This document shows positions 12,773 to 20,889 of a stretch of 30,581 bases of DNA, in pieces. The DNA comes from a virus. The stretch is taken from positions 1 through 30,581 of IMG/VR virus record IMGVR_UViG_3300046001_000450; one strand, given 5' to 3'. Below the pieces are notes generated by a model, which saw only the letters and a list, made by a program, of their open reading frames with translations, had not been told where the DNA came from and searched no databases. Position numbers and translations under genes: made by a program. Within the stretch, counting starts at the first letter, position 1. Each line of letters starts with the position of its first letter.

Positions 12773-13717
12773 ATGCCTACATTTACAGCACATTCCGCTA
12801 TCGGTCAGCGGGAAGATTTGACCGACATCATCTATGACATTTCGCCAACGGAAACGCCGTTTATGTCTTCGATTGGCAAGACCAAAGCTACTGCCGTTTA
12901 TCATGAGTGGCAGACTGACTCTCTGGCTGCTGCTACTACTGCTAACGCTGCGATTGAAGGTGCTGACGCTACATCGGCAACTCTGGCTCCTACCGTTCGT
13001 CTTGGTAACTACACCCAGATCATCCAGAAGACCGTTCAGGTTTCGGGTACTTTGGACACAGTAAACAAGGCTGGTCGTAAGTCGGAAAAGGCTTATCAGT
13101 TGGCTAAGGCTTCTGCTGAACTGAAGCGCGATCTGGAAACTATCCTGTTGGCTAACCAAGGTCGTTCGGCTGGTACATCGACTGTTGCTCGTAAGTTGGG
13201 TTCGATCCTGTCGTGGATCAAGACTAACTCGGACGTTGGTTCGGGCGGTGCTGATCCAGCAACTATCGGCGTATCGACTCGTACTGATGGCACTCAGCGT
13301 ACCTTCACCGAGGCTCTGCTGAAGACTGTTGTTTCTGAGGTTTATGTCTCCGGTGGTTCGCCGAAGATTCTGATGGTTGGCGCTGCTGGTAAGCAGAAGG
13401 TATCGTCGTTTGCTGGTATCGCTGCACAGCGTTACATGGCTCCCGGCAATACTCCGACCACCATTATCGGTGCGGCTGACGTTTATATGTCGGATTTTGG
13501 CACGATGTCGGTTGTTCCTAACCGCTTCATGCGTGTTCGTGACGCTTTGGTTCTCGATCCTGAGTACGCAGCACTTGCTTATCTCCGTCCATTCCAGACT
13601 AATGATCTGGCTAAGACTGGTGATAGCGAGAATACTCAACTCTTGGCTGAAGTTACTCTGGAAGTCAAGAACGAGGCTGCTCATGGCATAATTGCGGATC
13701 TGGACATGGCTCTATAA
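12773..13717 (+). CDS. Major capsid protein (DUF5309 / SU10-type HK97 fold)
   Basis: The 314-residue protein builds the icosahedral shell. The start TAHSAIGQREDLTDIIYDISPTETPF, split by SSIGKTKA, and the block NYTQIIQKTVQVSGT are hallmarks of the DUF5309/SU10 major capsid family. The remainder alternates Ala/Gly/Thr-rich strands, as in HK97-fold proteins, with no long N-terminal delta domain, in line with a separate scaffold gene. GAGGAA at 12760-12765 gives a good ribosome site. Codon use is strongly biased towards GGT/GCT/CTG, as expected for the most highly made protein in the particle. Confidence 0.93.
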   Translation: MPTFTAHSAIGQREDLTDIIYDISPTETPFMSSIGKTKATAVYHEWQTDSLAAATTANAAIEGADATSATLAPTVRLGNYTQIIQKTVQVSGTLDTVNKAGRKSEKAYQLAKASAELKRDLETILLANQGRSAGTSTVARKLGSILSWIKTNSDVGSGGADPATIGVSTRTDGTQRTFTEALLKTVVSEVYVSGGSPKILMVGAAGKQKVSSFAGIAAQRYMAPGNTPTTIIGAADVYMSDFGTMSVVPNRFMRVRDALVLDPEYAALAYLRPFQTNDLAKTGDSENTQLLAEVTLEVKNEAAHGIIADLDMAL

Positions 13718-13729
13718 CGGATTTTATTA

Positions 13730-13759
13730 TATAATACTCCCACATTTGATCGTGGGAGG
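13730..13759 (+). promoter_or_regulatory. TATAAT plus hairpin hiding the HNH ribosome site
   Basis: TATAAT (13730-13735) is followed at once by CTCCCAC (13737-13743), an 8-base loop and GTGGGAG (13752-13758), a perfect 7-base stem. The 3' arm contains the GGGAGG ribosome site (13754-13759) for ATG 13764, so the folded RNA would block translation of the endonuclease. No good -35 is visible. Confidence 0.55.
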
Positions 13760-13763
13760 TTAT

Positions 13764-14345
13764 ATGAAATGCGTTGTAGAAGATTGCCAGAGCAAAGTAG
13801 TTGGATGGGGATACTGCCAGAAACATTACGTAAGAGTAAAAAAGTATGGCAGTCCCCATGCTAAAAAGAATGACCACAGCACTTTAGAAGCAAGATTTTG
13901 GCGGTTTGTTGATAAAAAATCTGATTCTGAATGTTGGTATTGGGTAGGGCAGATACAGCCTAATGGATATGGAAGAATAAGTTTAGGCGCAAAAGAATTA
14001 GGTTCTGAAGGTGCGCATAGAGTTAGTTGGAAGATGCACAACAAGGCTGAGATTCCGCAAGGTTGGCACGTAATGCACAAATGCGACAATCCTAGCTGTG
14101 TAAACCCTAATCATCTAACTATCGGAACAGCCAAGCAGAACACGCAAGATATGATAGCCAAAGGCAGGAAACGTACAGTTTCACCTAAAGGCGAAGGTAA
14201 CGGTAAGTCCTTGCTAAATGAAGAACAAGTAAGGACAATAAGAGCAAGCAAACTCAGCCATGCAGCTATGGCTAGGGAACTTGGCGTATCCCCGAATTGC
14301 GTCCGGGGGGTTAGAACAGGACGCACTTGGACACATATTCAATGA
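13764..14345 (+). CDS. Free-standing HNH homing endonuclease
   Basis: The 193-residue protein has an N-terminal Cys/His zinc finger (CVVEDC, YCQKHY), an HNH nuclease domain (GAHRVSW, HVMHKCDNPSCVNPNHL, about 88-115) and a C-terminal helix-turn-helix of the NUMOD type (LNEEQVRTIRASKLSHAA, MARELGVS). Such enzymes cut a nearby site in related phages lacking the gene and spread by repair. It is inserted between the capsid gene and the next head gene and has more AT-rich codons than its neighbours. ATG 13764 is chosen for its GGGAGG site; this site is inside a hairpin. Confidence 0.9.
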   Translation: MKCVVEDCQSKVVGWGYCQKHYVRVKKYGSPHAKKNDHSTLEARFWRFVDKKSDSECWYWVGQIQPNGYGRISLGAKELGSEGAHRVSWKMHNKAEIPQGWHVMHKCDNPSCVNPNHLTIGTAKQNTQDMIAKGRKRTVSPKGEGNGKSLLNEEQVRTIRASKLSHAAMARELGVSPNCVRGVRTGRTWTHIQ

Positions 14346-14644
14346 GTACTCCGATACGGACTCAAACAGCATTTGAAGACGGTGATGGCGGGATTATCAT
14401 CGAGACTAAACAGGATGTTACCGAGATCATTGAGGCTAACAAGGCTCAACTTGAATTCGATAAAGAACGCAGAGGCCACTTAAACGAGCTTCATCACGTT
14501 GCCAGAATACCCTTTACGGTGATTGACGTACTGAATCAGCAGGGGGTTATGAAGGGCTTTAACGTGGTGGATGAGATCGGGTTTGCTAAATGGCTGAACG
14601 ATCCTGATAATGCTGTCTGGAAAACGTATCGAGGAACTGTATGA
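14342..14644 (+). CDS. Unknown head-cluster protein (100 aa)
   Basis: ATG overlaps the HNH stop (ATGA) and lacks a clear Shine-Dalgarno, so it may rely on coupling to the endonuclease gene, or its own leader was separated from it when HNH arrived. The protein has an acidic N-terminus, then HLNELHHVARIPFTVIDVLNQ and EIGFAKWLNDPDNAVWKTYRG, an order I recall from small proteins that follow the capsid gene in podovirus genomes. Likely a minor virion or assembly protein; function unknown. Confidence 0.8.
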   Translation: MSTPIRTQTAFEDGDGGIIIETKQDVTEIIEANKAQLEFDKERRGHLNELHHVARIPFTVIDVLNQQGVMKGFNVVDEIGFAKWLNDPDNAVWKTYRGTV

Positions 14645-15294
14645 GAGTAGGAGTTTGCGTACCGTGTAGGGATGAGGTTCATACTGGTTTTGCTTTCGAC
14701 TTTGCGAGGATGACAGCACACGATGCGTCAGTTCGTTGCAAGGACGGTAAAGGTGGGTTAAGCCTTTACACAATGCCGGGAACGCTGATTTTCGACCAAC
14801 GGGAAAAGCTAGCGCAGGTTGCTTTGAGTGAAAAGTGTGAGGCATTGCTGTTTATCGACAGCGATATGCGGTTCCCACCAGACATCATTGACATCATGTT
14901 AAGCCGCGATGTTCCTATCGTTGGGGTAAATGCTACGACTCGGAGAAAGCCTGTCACACCTACGGCAAAGATTTTGACTAGGTACATGGATGGGGATACT
15001 GAGGTTCGTAAGTGGTCGAATGTAGATTCTCGCGGGAAAGAGGGAATCGAGGAAGTTACAGCGGTCGGGTTTGGTGCTGTAATGATCCGTAAGGAAGTAT
15101 TTGAGAAGACTGGTAGACCTTGGTTTGATGCTGGATGGGGTTCTAACGGTGTCTGTGGTGAGGATGTATATTTCTGCGTCAAGGCTGGTTCTGAGGGCTT
15201 TCAGACGTATGTAGACCATGAGCTATCGATGCACATCAGGCACATAGGCACATACGAATATGGCTGGAAGGACTTTGAGCAGTTAGAGGAATAA
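14641..15294 (+). CDS. Glycosyltransferase (GT-A fold) within the head gene cluster
   Basis: The 217-residue protein opens with the GT-A strand MRVGVCVPCRDEV. It has LLFIDSDMRFPPDII with the metal-binding DSD (73-75), VGVNATTRRKP, EVTAVGFGAVMIRKEVFE and GEDVYFCVKAG with the acidic catalytic region. This matches small family-2-like enzymes that use a nucleotide sugar. Its position between head genes suggests it decorates a virion protein, though modification of host surface sugars is equally possible. ATG overlaps the previous stop. A second, different GT-A-like gene lies at 6327-7034. Confidence 0.8.
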   Translation: MRVGVCVPCRDEVHTGFAFDFARMTAHDASVRCKDGKGGLSLYTMPGTLIFDQREKLAQVALSEKCEALLFIDSDMRFPPDIIDIMLSRDVPIVGVNATTRRKPVTPTAKILTRYMDGDTEVRKWSNVDSRGKEGIEEVTAVGFGAVMIRKEVFEKTGRPWFDAGWGSNGVCGEDVYFCVKAGSEGFQTYVDHELSMHIRHIGTYEYGWKDFEQLEE

Positions 15295-15296
15295 AT

Positions 15297-15917
15297 ATGC
15301 CATTTGCAAGCTATTCGGAACTAAAGACTACGGTAGCGAATTATCTAGCCCGTAGTGATCTAACATCGGTGATACCCGACTTTATCCGACTAGCTGAGGA
15401 AAGGCTACGTCGAGACATTCGGACTCGGCAGATGTTGATTGTCGCAACGGCATCAACAGTCGGAGGTAATTCTAAGGTTGGATTACCTACAGATTTCTTA
15501 GAGATGCGCGATATTCACCTGAACACGACTCCGGTGACTACCTTGCGCTACAAGGCTCCTAATTCGTTCTACGCTGAGTCTAGGATTACCGACGGTGGTA
15601 AGCCAGTAGATTACACAATTCTCGGCTCAGACATTCAGGTTGCGCCTATTCCAGACACGGCTTATACGCTACAGATGTTGTATTACGGCAAGCCTACGCT
15701 GTTGTCAGATAGCAATCCTAGTAACATTTTCCTAGCGAACTATCCTGATGCTTTGCTTTATGCGTCGTTAGCGGAAGCAGAGCCTTACCTAATGAATGAT
15801 GCCCGTATTCAGACATGGGCAGCTTTGTATGATCGTGCGGTAACGGCGATTTCTAACTCTGACCAGTCGAGTGAATACAGCGGTCAGCCTATGTCTATGT
15901 CTTATAACGTGAGGTGA
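15297..15917 (+). CDS. Head-tail adaptor (SU10 adaptor / T7 gp11-like tail tubular A type)
   Basis: This 206-residue protein probably forms the ring joining portal and tail. Its front reads SYSELKTTVANYLARSDL and IPDFIRLAEERLRRDIR, the helical pattern of SU10-type adaptors, then VGLPTDFLEMRDI and a beta-rich middle, with LLYASLAEAEPYLMND, a conserved helix, and WAALYDRAV near the end. The capsid protein is also SU10-like, so the two fit each other. ATG 15297 follows the previous stop by 2 bases, with GAGGAA upstream. Confidence is based on motif order. Confidence 0.85.
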   Translation: MPFASYSELKTTVANYLARSDLTSVIPDFIRLAEERLRRDIRTRQMLIVATASTVGGNSKVGLPTDFLEMRDIHLNTTPVTTLRYKAPNSFYAESRITDGGKPVDYTILGSDIQVAPIPDTAYTLQMLYYGKPTLLSDSNPSNIFLANYPDALLYASLAEAEPYLMNDARIQTWAALYDRAVTAISNSDQSSEYSGQPMSMSYNVR

Positions 15918-15921
15918 AATC

Positions 15922-16308
15922 ATGGCAGAGATGTCGAATTATCTTGAGAACGCGCTGATTAACGCGACTCTGAGAAACACGAGTTACACAAGCCCTACAA
16001 CGGTTTACGTAGCTTTATACACAGACGATCCGACAGATGCCGATACTGGTACTGAGGTATCTGGTGGTTCATACGCTAGGGTAGCGGTTACGTTTGGTGC
16101 GCCTAGTAACGGTGTATCTACGAATAGCGGTAACGTAGAATTTGCTGCTGCTACAGGCACATGGGGAACGATTACCCATATCGGTATCAGAGATGCACTA
16201 ACGACTGGTAATTTGCTTTATCACACAGCGTTAGATGTTTCTAAGCCTATTTCGTCTGGCGATATTTTCCGTATTACGACTGGTAACCTATCTGTGACGC
16301 TCGCATGA
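15922..16308 (+). CDS. Phage structural protein (Gp80/tail-fibre-associated type)
   Basis: The 128-residue product has MSNYLENALINATLRNTSY at the N-terminus, then TVYVALYTDDPTDADTGTEV, GGSYARVAVTFGA and WGTITHIGIRDA. I recall this order in many phage virion proteins placed before tail fibre genes, annotated as tail or Gp80-like. It is Thr/Gly/Ala-rich and all-beta by appearance. It may be a decoration or fibre-attachment protein. The stop overlaps the next start by ATGA. Confidence 0.78.
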   Translation: MAEMSNYLENALINATLRNTSYTSPTTVYVALYTDDPTDADTGTEVSGGSYARVAVTFGAPSNGVSTNSGNVEFAAATGTWGTITHIGIRDALTTGNLLYHTALDVSKPISSGDIFRITTGNLSVTLA

Positions 16309-16475
16309 AGATTGATTTCCAATTTGATACGCAATATGGTCGTTTCTGCGATGCTTTGCATTTGCCGGATGACCATACTTACACAGAGACAGAGATTGAG
16401 GCTATGAAGCAGCAACGGTTGACTAACTGGATTGCTGTTATTACTGCTCCACCTTCAGAAGAACCAGAGGAATGA
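16305..16475 (+). CDS. Small acidic protein between structural genes (56 aa)
   Basis: ATG at 16305 overlaps the previous stop (ATGA). The 56-residue product begins MKIDFQFDTQYGRFCDAL, contains TETEIEAMKQQRLTNW, and ends in Pro/Glu (PPSEEPEE). It is separated by three bases from the big fibre gene. I recall similar short proteins with a FxTxYGxFxDAL-like front next to Gp80-type genes. It may be a tail-fibre assembly helper, without direct evidence. Confidence 0.68.
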   Translation: MKIDFQFDTQYGRFCDALHLPDDHTYTETEIEAMKQQRLTNWIAVITAPPSEEPEE

Positions 16476-16478
16476 TAA

Positions 16479-18689
16479 ATGGCAGATCGCTATTGGGTTG
16501 GTGGAACAGGTACTTGGAATAGTACCAGCACGACTAACTGGTCAGACTCATCTGGCGGCGCTACAGGGGCATCAGTTCCAACGGCTGCTGATAACGTATT
16601 CTTTGATGCCAACTCAAACACAGGTACGGGGGCTTTTACGGTCACGATGGCAAACTCTCCAAGGGTTTGCAACGACATCACAATCAGCGGTCTTGATGGA
16701 ACAATGACCCTAGCAGGGTCAAACATTGGATTGACTGTTAGCGGTAACTTATCTTTCCCTGCGACAAACTTTACTCGTACATATACCGGCACAACTACGT
16801 TTAACGCTACGACTACTGGCAAGACAATAACGACTAACGGTGTGGCTTTTGGTGGGCCTGTTGCATTTGATGGTGTTGGAGGTGCTTGGGCATTACAAGA
16901 TGCAATGTCAGTAGGCTCTAGCGCAACCACAACAACATTAACAAACGGTACGTTAGACCTAAATAATCAGACGCTGTCAACTGGACGATTTGCATCAAAT
17001 AACTCAAACACAAGAACTATTGCGTTTGGTACTGGGAACATCACTTGTTTTGGTACAGGTGCAGTTTGGACTACGGCAACCGTAACCGGATTAACTACGA
17101 CTGGAACACAAGTTGTAAACGTAACTTCTACTGGTTCCACGGCTATATCATTTACTCCGGGGCAATTATCTGAAGCTAACTCTATCAGTTTTAATTTTAC
17201 TGGTGGAACGTATGCGCTTAGTTGGAGTGGATCTTCTAGCACCGTAAGAAGCGTAAATTTTACGGGGTATGCTGGAACTTTAGGTGAAGTTTTAATTACA
17301 ACACTATACGGAAATTTAACATTTTCTACGGGGATGTCATTAACAGCAAGTACATTTACTTGGTCATTCCGCGCAACAAGTGGAACGCAGTTAATAACAA
17401 CGAACGGAAAAACGTTAGATTTTCCTGTTACGTTCAACGGTGTAGGCGGCACGTTTAGGCTTGAAGACGCAATGACTCTTGGTTCTACGCGAGCCATGAC
17501 ATTGACAAATGGTACATTGAACCTAAATGGCAAAACTTGCACAGTGGGGACAAGATTTGTAACGGCTGCTGGTACTAAAAATCTTACCTTTAACGGTGGC
17601 ACATTAGTTTGTCCTGATCCTAACGCAACATCATTTAATAACATTAGCCCAACTAACTTCACCACGACAGCAGGTACTGGCACAGGCACGATCTCAATGA
17701 CGGCGGCAACTGCCAAAACGTTTGTTGGTAATGGGTCTACGTATAACTGCACACTAAACCAAGGTGGTGCGGGAACGCTGACGATTACTGGTGCAAATAC
17801 GTTCAACAACATTACGAATACTAACGCTACAGCCAGCCAGATTACGTTTCCTGCTAGTACAACAACGACGGTTAATGCGTTTGCATTGTCTGGATCGTCA
17901 GGCAATTTGGTTTCAATCCGTAGCTCAACGCCGGGAACTCGATTTACGTTATCCGATGCGTCTGGTACGGTGTCTGTGTCGTTCCTAGACATCCAAGACA
18001 GTAACGCTACAGGTGGCGCTACTTGGGAAGCGTTTACAACTAATGGAAACGTAGATTCTGGGAATAACCTTGGTTGGGCATTTGCTGTTCCTTATGTTGA
18101 TGCGATTGCTTATGTAAATGCTAATGCTGCTGTGACTTCAGCGGCTTCAGTATTAAAGTTTGGAAATGCAAGTATTGACGGTATTGCAACAGTTTCTTGC
18201 ATTGGAAATGAAATATTATTAGGGCAAGCAAGTATTAACGGTGTTGCAACTGTTAATGCTAACGGAATTGCCATCATAAGCGGCATTGGCAGTATTACTG
18301 GAAATGCAACATTATCTGCTGATGCTTACAAAGTTATTAGCTTTTCTGGAAGTATTACTGGAGATGCGTCAGTAACGGCAGACGCAATTCGAGTTAGGAC
18401 TGTTAGCGGTAGCGTTTTAGGTGAGGCTACTGTATCTGGACTAGGTAATATTACAGCTAGCGGCATTGGCCTAATCGAAGGGCTTGCGACTGTAAATGCT
18501 TACGGTAACGCAACTTTCTTTAATGCGCCTACAATTACAGGAAATGCAACTTTGTTAGCTGATGGTCAGATTATTGGCGAGGAATGGTCTGATGATGCCA
18601 CAACAGCAACATCGTGGGGAACTGTAACAACGACATCAAGTGTGTGGACAGCGGGTACGCCTACAGATAGTGATTGGTTAAGACAATGA
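16479..18689 (+). CDS. Beta-rich tail fibre/adhesin with tandem repeats (736 aa)
   Basis: Probable host-binding fibre or spike. The N-terminus is YWVGGTGTWNSTSTTNWS followed by VPTAADNVFFDA, a motif of large beta-helical adhesins. Two internally similar modules carry ITTNG, FxGVGGxxxLxDAM and TLTNGTLxLN (about residues 112-165 and 304-355), so a unit was duplicated. From residue about 562 to 701, seven exact 20-residue repeats follow (G-x-(I/L)-x-G-x-A-(T/S)-V-x-A). The end, SWGTVTTTSSVW and DWLRQ, may be a separate trimerising or binding tip. Nearly all Thr/Ser/Gly/Asn. It ends in ATGA overlap with the next gene. Confidence 0.85.
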   Translation: MADRYWVGGTGTWNSTSTTNWSDSSGGATGASVPTAADNVFFDANSNTGTGAFTVTMANSPRVCNDITISGLDGTMTLAGSNIGLTVSGNLSFPATNFTRTYTGTTTFNATTTGKTITTNGVAFGGPVAFDGVGGAWALQDAMSVGSSATTTTLTNGTLDLNNQTLSTGRFASNNSNTRTIAFGTGNITCFGTGAVWTTATVTGLTTTGTQVVNVTSTGSTAISFTPGQLSEANSISFNFTGGTYALSWSGSSSTVRSVNFTGYAGTLGEVLITTLYGNLTFSTGMSLTASTFTWSFRATSGTQLITTNGKTLDFPVTFNGVGGTFRLEDAMTLGSTRAMTLTNGTLNLNGKTCTVGTRFVTAAGTKNLTFNGGTLVCPDPNATSFNNISPTNFTTTAGTGTGTISMTAATAKTFVGNGSTYNCTLNQGGAGTLTITGANTFNNITNTNATASQITFPASTTTTVNAFALSGSSGNLVSIRSSTPGTRFTLSDASGTVSVSFLDIQDSNATGGATWEAFTTNGNVDSGNNLGWAFAVPYVDAIAYVNANAAVTSAASVLKFGNASIDGIATVSCIGNEILLGQASINGVATVNANGIAIISGIGSITGNATLSADAYKVISFSGSITGDASVTADAIRVRTVSGSVLGEATVSGLGNITASGIGLIEGLATVNAYGNATFFNAPTITGNATLLADGQIIGEEWSDDATTATSWGTVTTTSSVWTAGTPTDSDWLRQ
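18162..18581 (+). repeat. Seven 60-bp tandem repeats inside the fibre gene
   Basis: Units start at 18162, 18222, 18282, 18342, 18402, 18462 and 18522, each exactly 60 bases. The DNA copies have diverged (mostly shared: GG-A-GCA-AGTATT-A-CGG-GC-AC-GT patterns), but the encoded 20-residue pattern is kept: S/T-I-x-G-x-A-T-V-x-A. The regular spacing predicts one beta-solenoid turn per repeat. Confidence 0.85.
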
Positions 18690-20104
18690 CAACAATCAAT
18701 TTTGGTGAGTGGTTGCCAGATCGTCCGGGGGTTAGTGGGGCGGTAACTGACGCTAAGAACTGTTATCCGGTTTTTAACGGTTATGCGTCATTCCCTAGCG
18801 AGGCTGATTACTCTGATGCAGCGGCTCAGAACCTGCTGATTACCTTTGCGGGTAAGTTTGGTGGTGCTACGAACCTATTTGCTGCTGGTGCGACTCAAAT
18901 CTACAAGTTTGACTCTAACGATGCGAGTTTAGATGCCCTAACGACTTCAGGTTACACGGCTGTAGAAGGATGGGATGTCACTCAGTACGGTGGCAAGATG
19001 ATTCTGGCTAACGGTCAGGATAAGCTACAGTCCTACGAAATCAATGTTTCCACTTATGTAACTGACCTAGCTGCTGCTGCACCTACGGCTAAATATGTGA
19101 CTGTAGTTCGGGATTTCGTCGTTGCTGCTAACGATGGGAATGATGCGAACAAGGTCTACTGGTCGGACATTAACGATGAGACAGACTGGACTCCGGGTGC
19201 TGCTTCTCAGTCGGATACCCAGATCATCCCTGACGGCGGTGATATTACAGGTTTAGCGGGTGGCGAATATGGCCTGATCTTCCTAGAACGTGCCATATAT
19301 CGGATGAGCTATACAGGCTCCCCGTTTTTCTTTCAATTTGATGCGATCTCAAGGTCTTTAGGATGTATCTCTAACGGCTCGATTGCTCAGTACGGTGGGC
19401 TAACGTATTTCCTAGCAGATGACGGTTTCTACGTCTGCGACGGTCAAAATGCTAAGGCTATTGGCGTAGAGAAAGTCAATAGATGGTTTTTTGATAACGC
19501 CATTCCGGGACAAATTCCTACAGCAATGAGTGCTACGGTTGATCCTATCCGTAAGCTAATTGTCTGGAAGTTTGAGAATACGTTTGGCGGTAAGAACCTG
19601 TTAATTTACTCGATAGACTTAGACAGGTGGTCTTACACGGATACCACAGCAACGGCTATTTCCTATGTATTAACGCCATCAGCGACGTTAGAACAGGTGG
19701 ATAACTATAACGCTAGCATTGATGCGCTAGATATTCCGCTAGATTCACGGGTATTCGCTGGTGGACAGCTACTTTTTGCGGGTGTGGTGGGTGCTAAGAT
19801 CGTATCTTTCTCTGGTCAGCCAAAGACTGCGAACATTACGACGGGTGATATAGCGGTAGGCAGGTCTACGGTGACGTTAGTTAAGCCGATTGTGGATAAG
19901 GGTAGTGCTTCTGTAGCGATTGCTAGCCGGGATTTGCTGTCGGATCAGGTGGAATTTGGCTCTGATGTACCTGCTGATGCTGAAAACCGTGTATCTATCC
20001 GTTCTAACGGTGAATATCACAGGCTAAGACTGACTCCGACAGGTGCAAACTGGGAAACAGCGGTAGGTTTAGAGGTAGAAGTCGTTAAGCAGGGTAATCG
20101 ATGA
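18686..20104 (+). CDS. Virion protein with FGEWLPDRPG start, probable tail/head-closure component (472 aa)
   Basis: The N-terminal FGEWLPDRPGVSGAVTDAKNCYP and GYASFPSEADY, with repeated FAGKFGGATNLFAAGATQIYKF-like strands (broken here by turns), suggest a beta-propeller. Similar proteins lie after adaptor genes in many podovirus genomes and are annotated as packaged-DNA stabilisation or structural proteins (recalled; P22 gp10-like is possible). The middle has EYGLIFLERAIYRMSY and YFLADDGFYVCDGQNAK. ATG at 18686 overlaps the fibre stop (ATGA); an in-frame TTG at 18674 is less likely. It probably forms part of the tail hub. Confidence 0.75.
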   Translation: MTTINFGEWLPDRPGVSGAVTDAKNCYPVFNGYASFPSEADYSDAAAQNLLITFAGKFGGATNLFAAGATQIYKFDSNDASLDALTTSGYTAVEGWDVTQYGGKMILANGQDKLQSYEINVSTYVTDLAAAAPTAKYVTVVRDFVVAANDGNDANKVYWSDINDETDWTPGAASQSDTQIIPDGGDITGLAGGEYGLIFLERAIYRMSYTGSPFFFQFDAISRSLGCISNGSIAQYGGLTYFLADDGFYVCDGQNAKAIGVEKVNRWFFDNAIPGQIPTAMSATVDPIRKLIVWKFENTFGGKNLLIYSIDLDRWSYTDTTATAISYVLTPSATLEQVDNYNASIDALDIPLDSRVFAGGQLLFAGVVGAKIVSFSGQPKTANITTGDIAVGRSTVTLVKPIVDKGSASVAIASRDLLSDQVEFGSDVPADAENRVSIRSNGEYHRLRLTPTGANWETAVGLEVEVVKQGNR

Positions 20105-20889
20105 CTCAGTTTCGTACATTACCGCCATTTGGAGGGGATCAGAGGGCTGTTGCTGAGGTCGTTCGTGGTGTTATGGACGGAAAGACCAATAACACAGGCC
20201 GGATCACCCTAGCGACTAGCAATGCGGTTACAACTACCCTCTACGACGAGCGTATAGGCTACGACAGCCTGATTTTCTTCGTTCCTATATCTGCGGCTGC
20301 TGAGGCTGATTCGGCTCCCTATGGGGCGTTTCAGGACTCTACAGACCAGACTGCGGCTAACACCACAACGGCCTATGCAGTTACGTTTAACACGACAGAT
20401 TATTCCAATGGAGTTTACATTTCCGATAGTTCTAAGCTAAACGTCAGGAATTATGGGATTTACAACATCCAGTTCTCGTTTCAATTTAAGAATACGTCAA
20501 ACGATGGTCAGGACGTAGATATTTGGTTCCGTAAAAATGGGACTGACGTAGCTTCTTCTAATAGTAAGTTTTATTTGCCACCTAGAAAGAGTTCGGGCGA
20601 TCCTAGTCACCTGATTGCTGCGATGAATTACGTTCTGGAAATGAACGCTAATGACTATGTTCAGGTAATGTGGCGGGTTAGTAATACTGGCGTTTCTTTG
20701 GAACAGTACCCGACTGATACGAGTCCGACTAGGCCAGCAACTCCATCGACTATCATTACGATGTCTTACCTTGCACCATCGGCTACAACGAACTTATACG
20801 TTTCTACACAACAACAAGGATCAGCAACGATTAGTCATTGGGCTAACGCTACTGCTGACAAAACTTACGGATACATTATTGTCGGATGA
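20101..20889 (+). CDS. Virion protein with C1q/TNF-like jelly-roll domain (262 aa)
   Basis: Residues 1-60 resemble an attachment segment (FRTLPPFGGDQRAVAEVVRGVMDG). Residues about 76-225 have a jelly-roll pattern: GAFQDSTDQT, AYAVTFNTTDYSNGVYI, NYGIYNIQFSFQFKN, DVDIWFRKNGTDV, YVLEMNANDYVQVMWRVS. These are the strands of C1q/TNF-like trimeric domains found in phage receptor-binding proteins. It may bind the host surface or decorate the tail. ATG overlaps the previous stop (ATGA), and the stop overlaps the next ATG. Confidence 0.75.
   Translation: MTQFRTLPPFGGDQRAVAEVVRGVMDGKTNNTGRITLATSNAVTTTLYDERIGYDSLIFFVPISAAAEADSAPYGAFQDSTDQTAANTTTAYAVTFNTTDYSNGVYISDSSKLNVRNYGIYNIQFSFQFKNTSNDGQDVDIWFRKNGTDVASSNSKFYLPPRKSSGDPSHLIAAMNYVLEMNANDYVQVMWRVSNTGVSLEQYPTDTSPTRPATPSTIITMSYLAPSATTNLYVSTQQQGSATISHWANATADKTYGYIIVG

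Noticed and set aside
12536-13684. Long - strand open frame (about 380 codons) opposite scaffold end and capsid gene
   Set aside because: It is antisense to the highly biased major capsid gene; the protein is Ser/Arg-rich without motif, and no ribosome site fits. A codon-bias shadow.
13692-13763. Extended N-terminus for the HNH endonuclease
   Set aside because: It would run through the capsid gene end and the hairpin; ATG 13764 starts right at the Cys zinc-finger and has GGGAGG.
16967-17992. Long - strand open frame (about 340 codons) opposite the fibre gene
   Set aside because: Val/Pro/Asn-rich complement of Thr/Gly/Asn codons; no domain, ribosome site or operon context.
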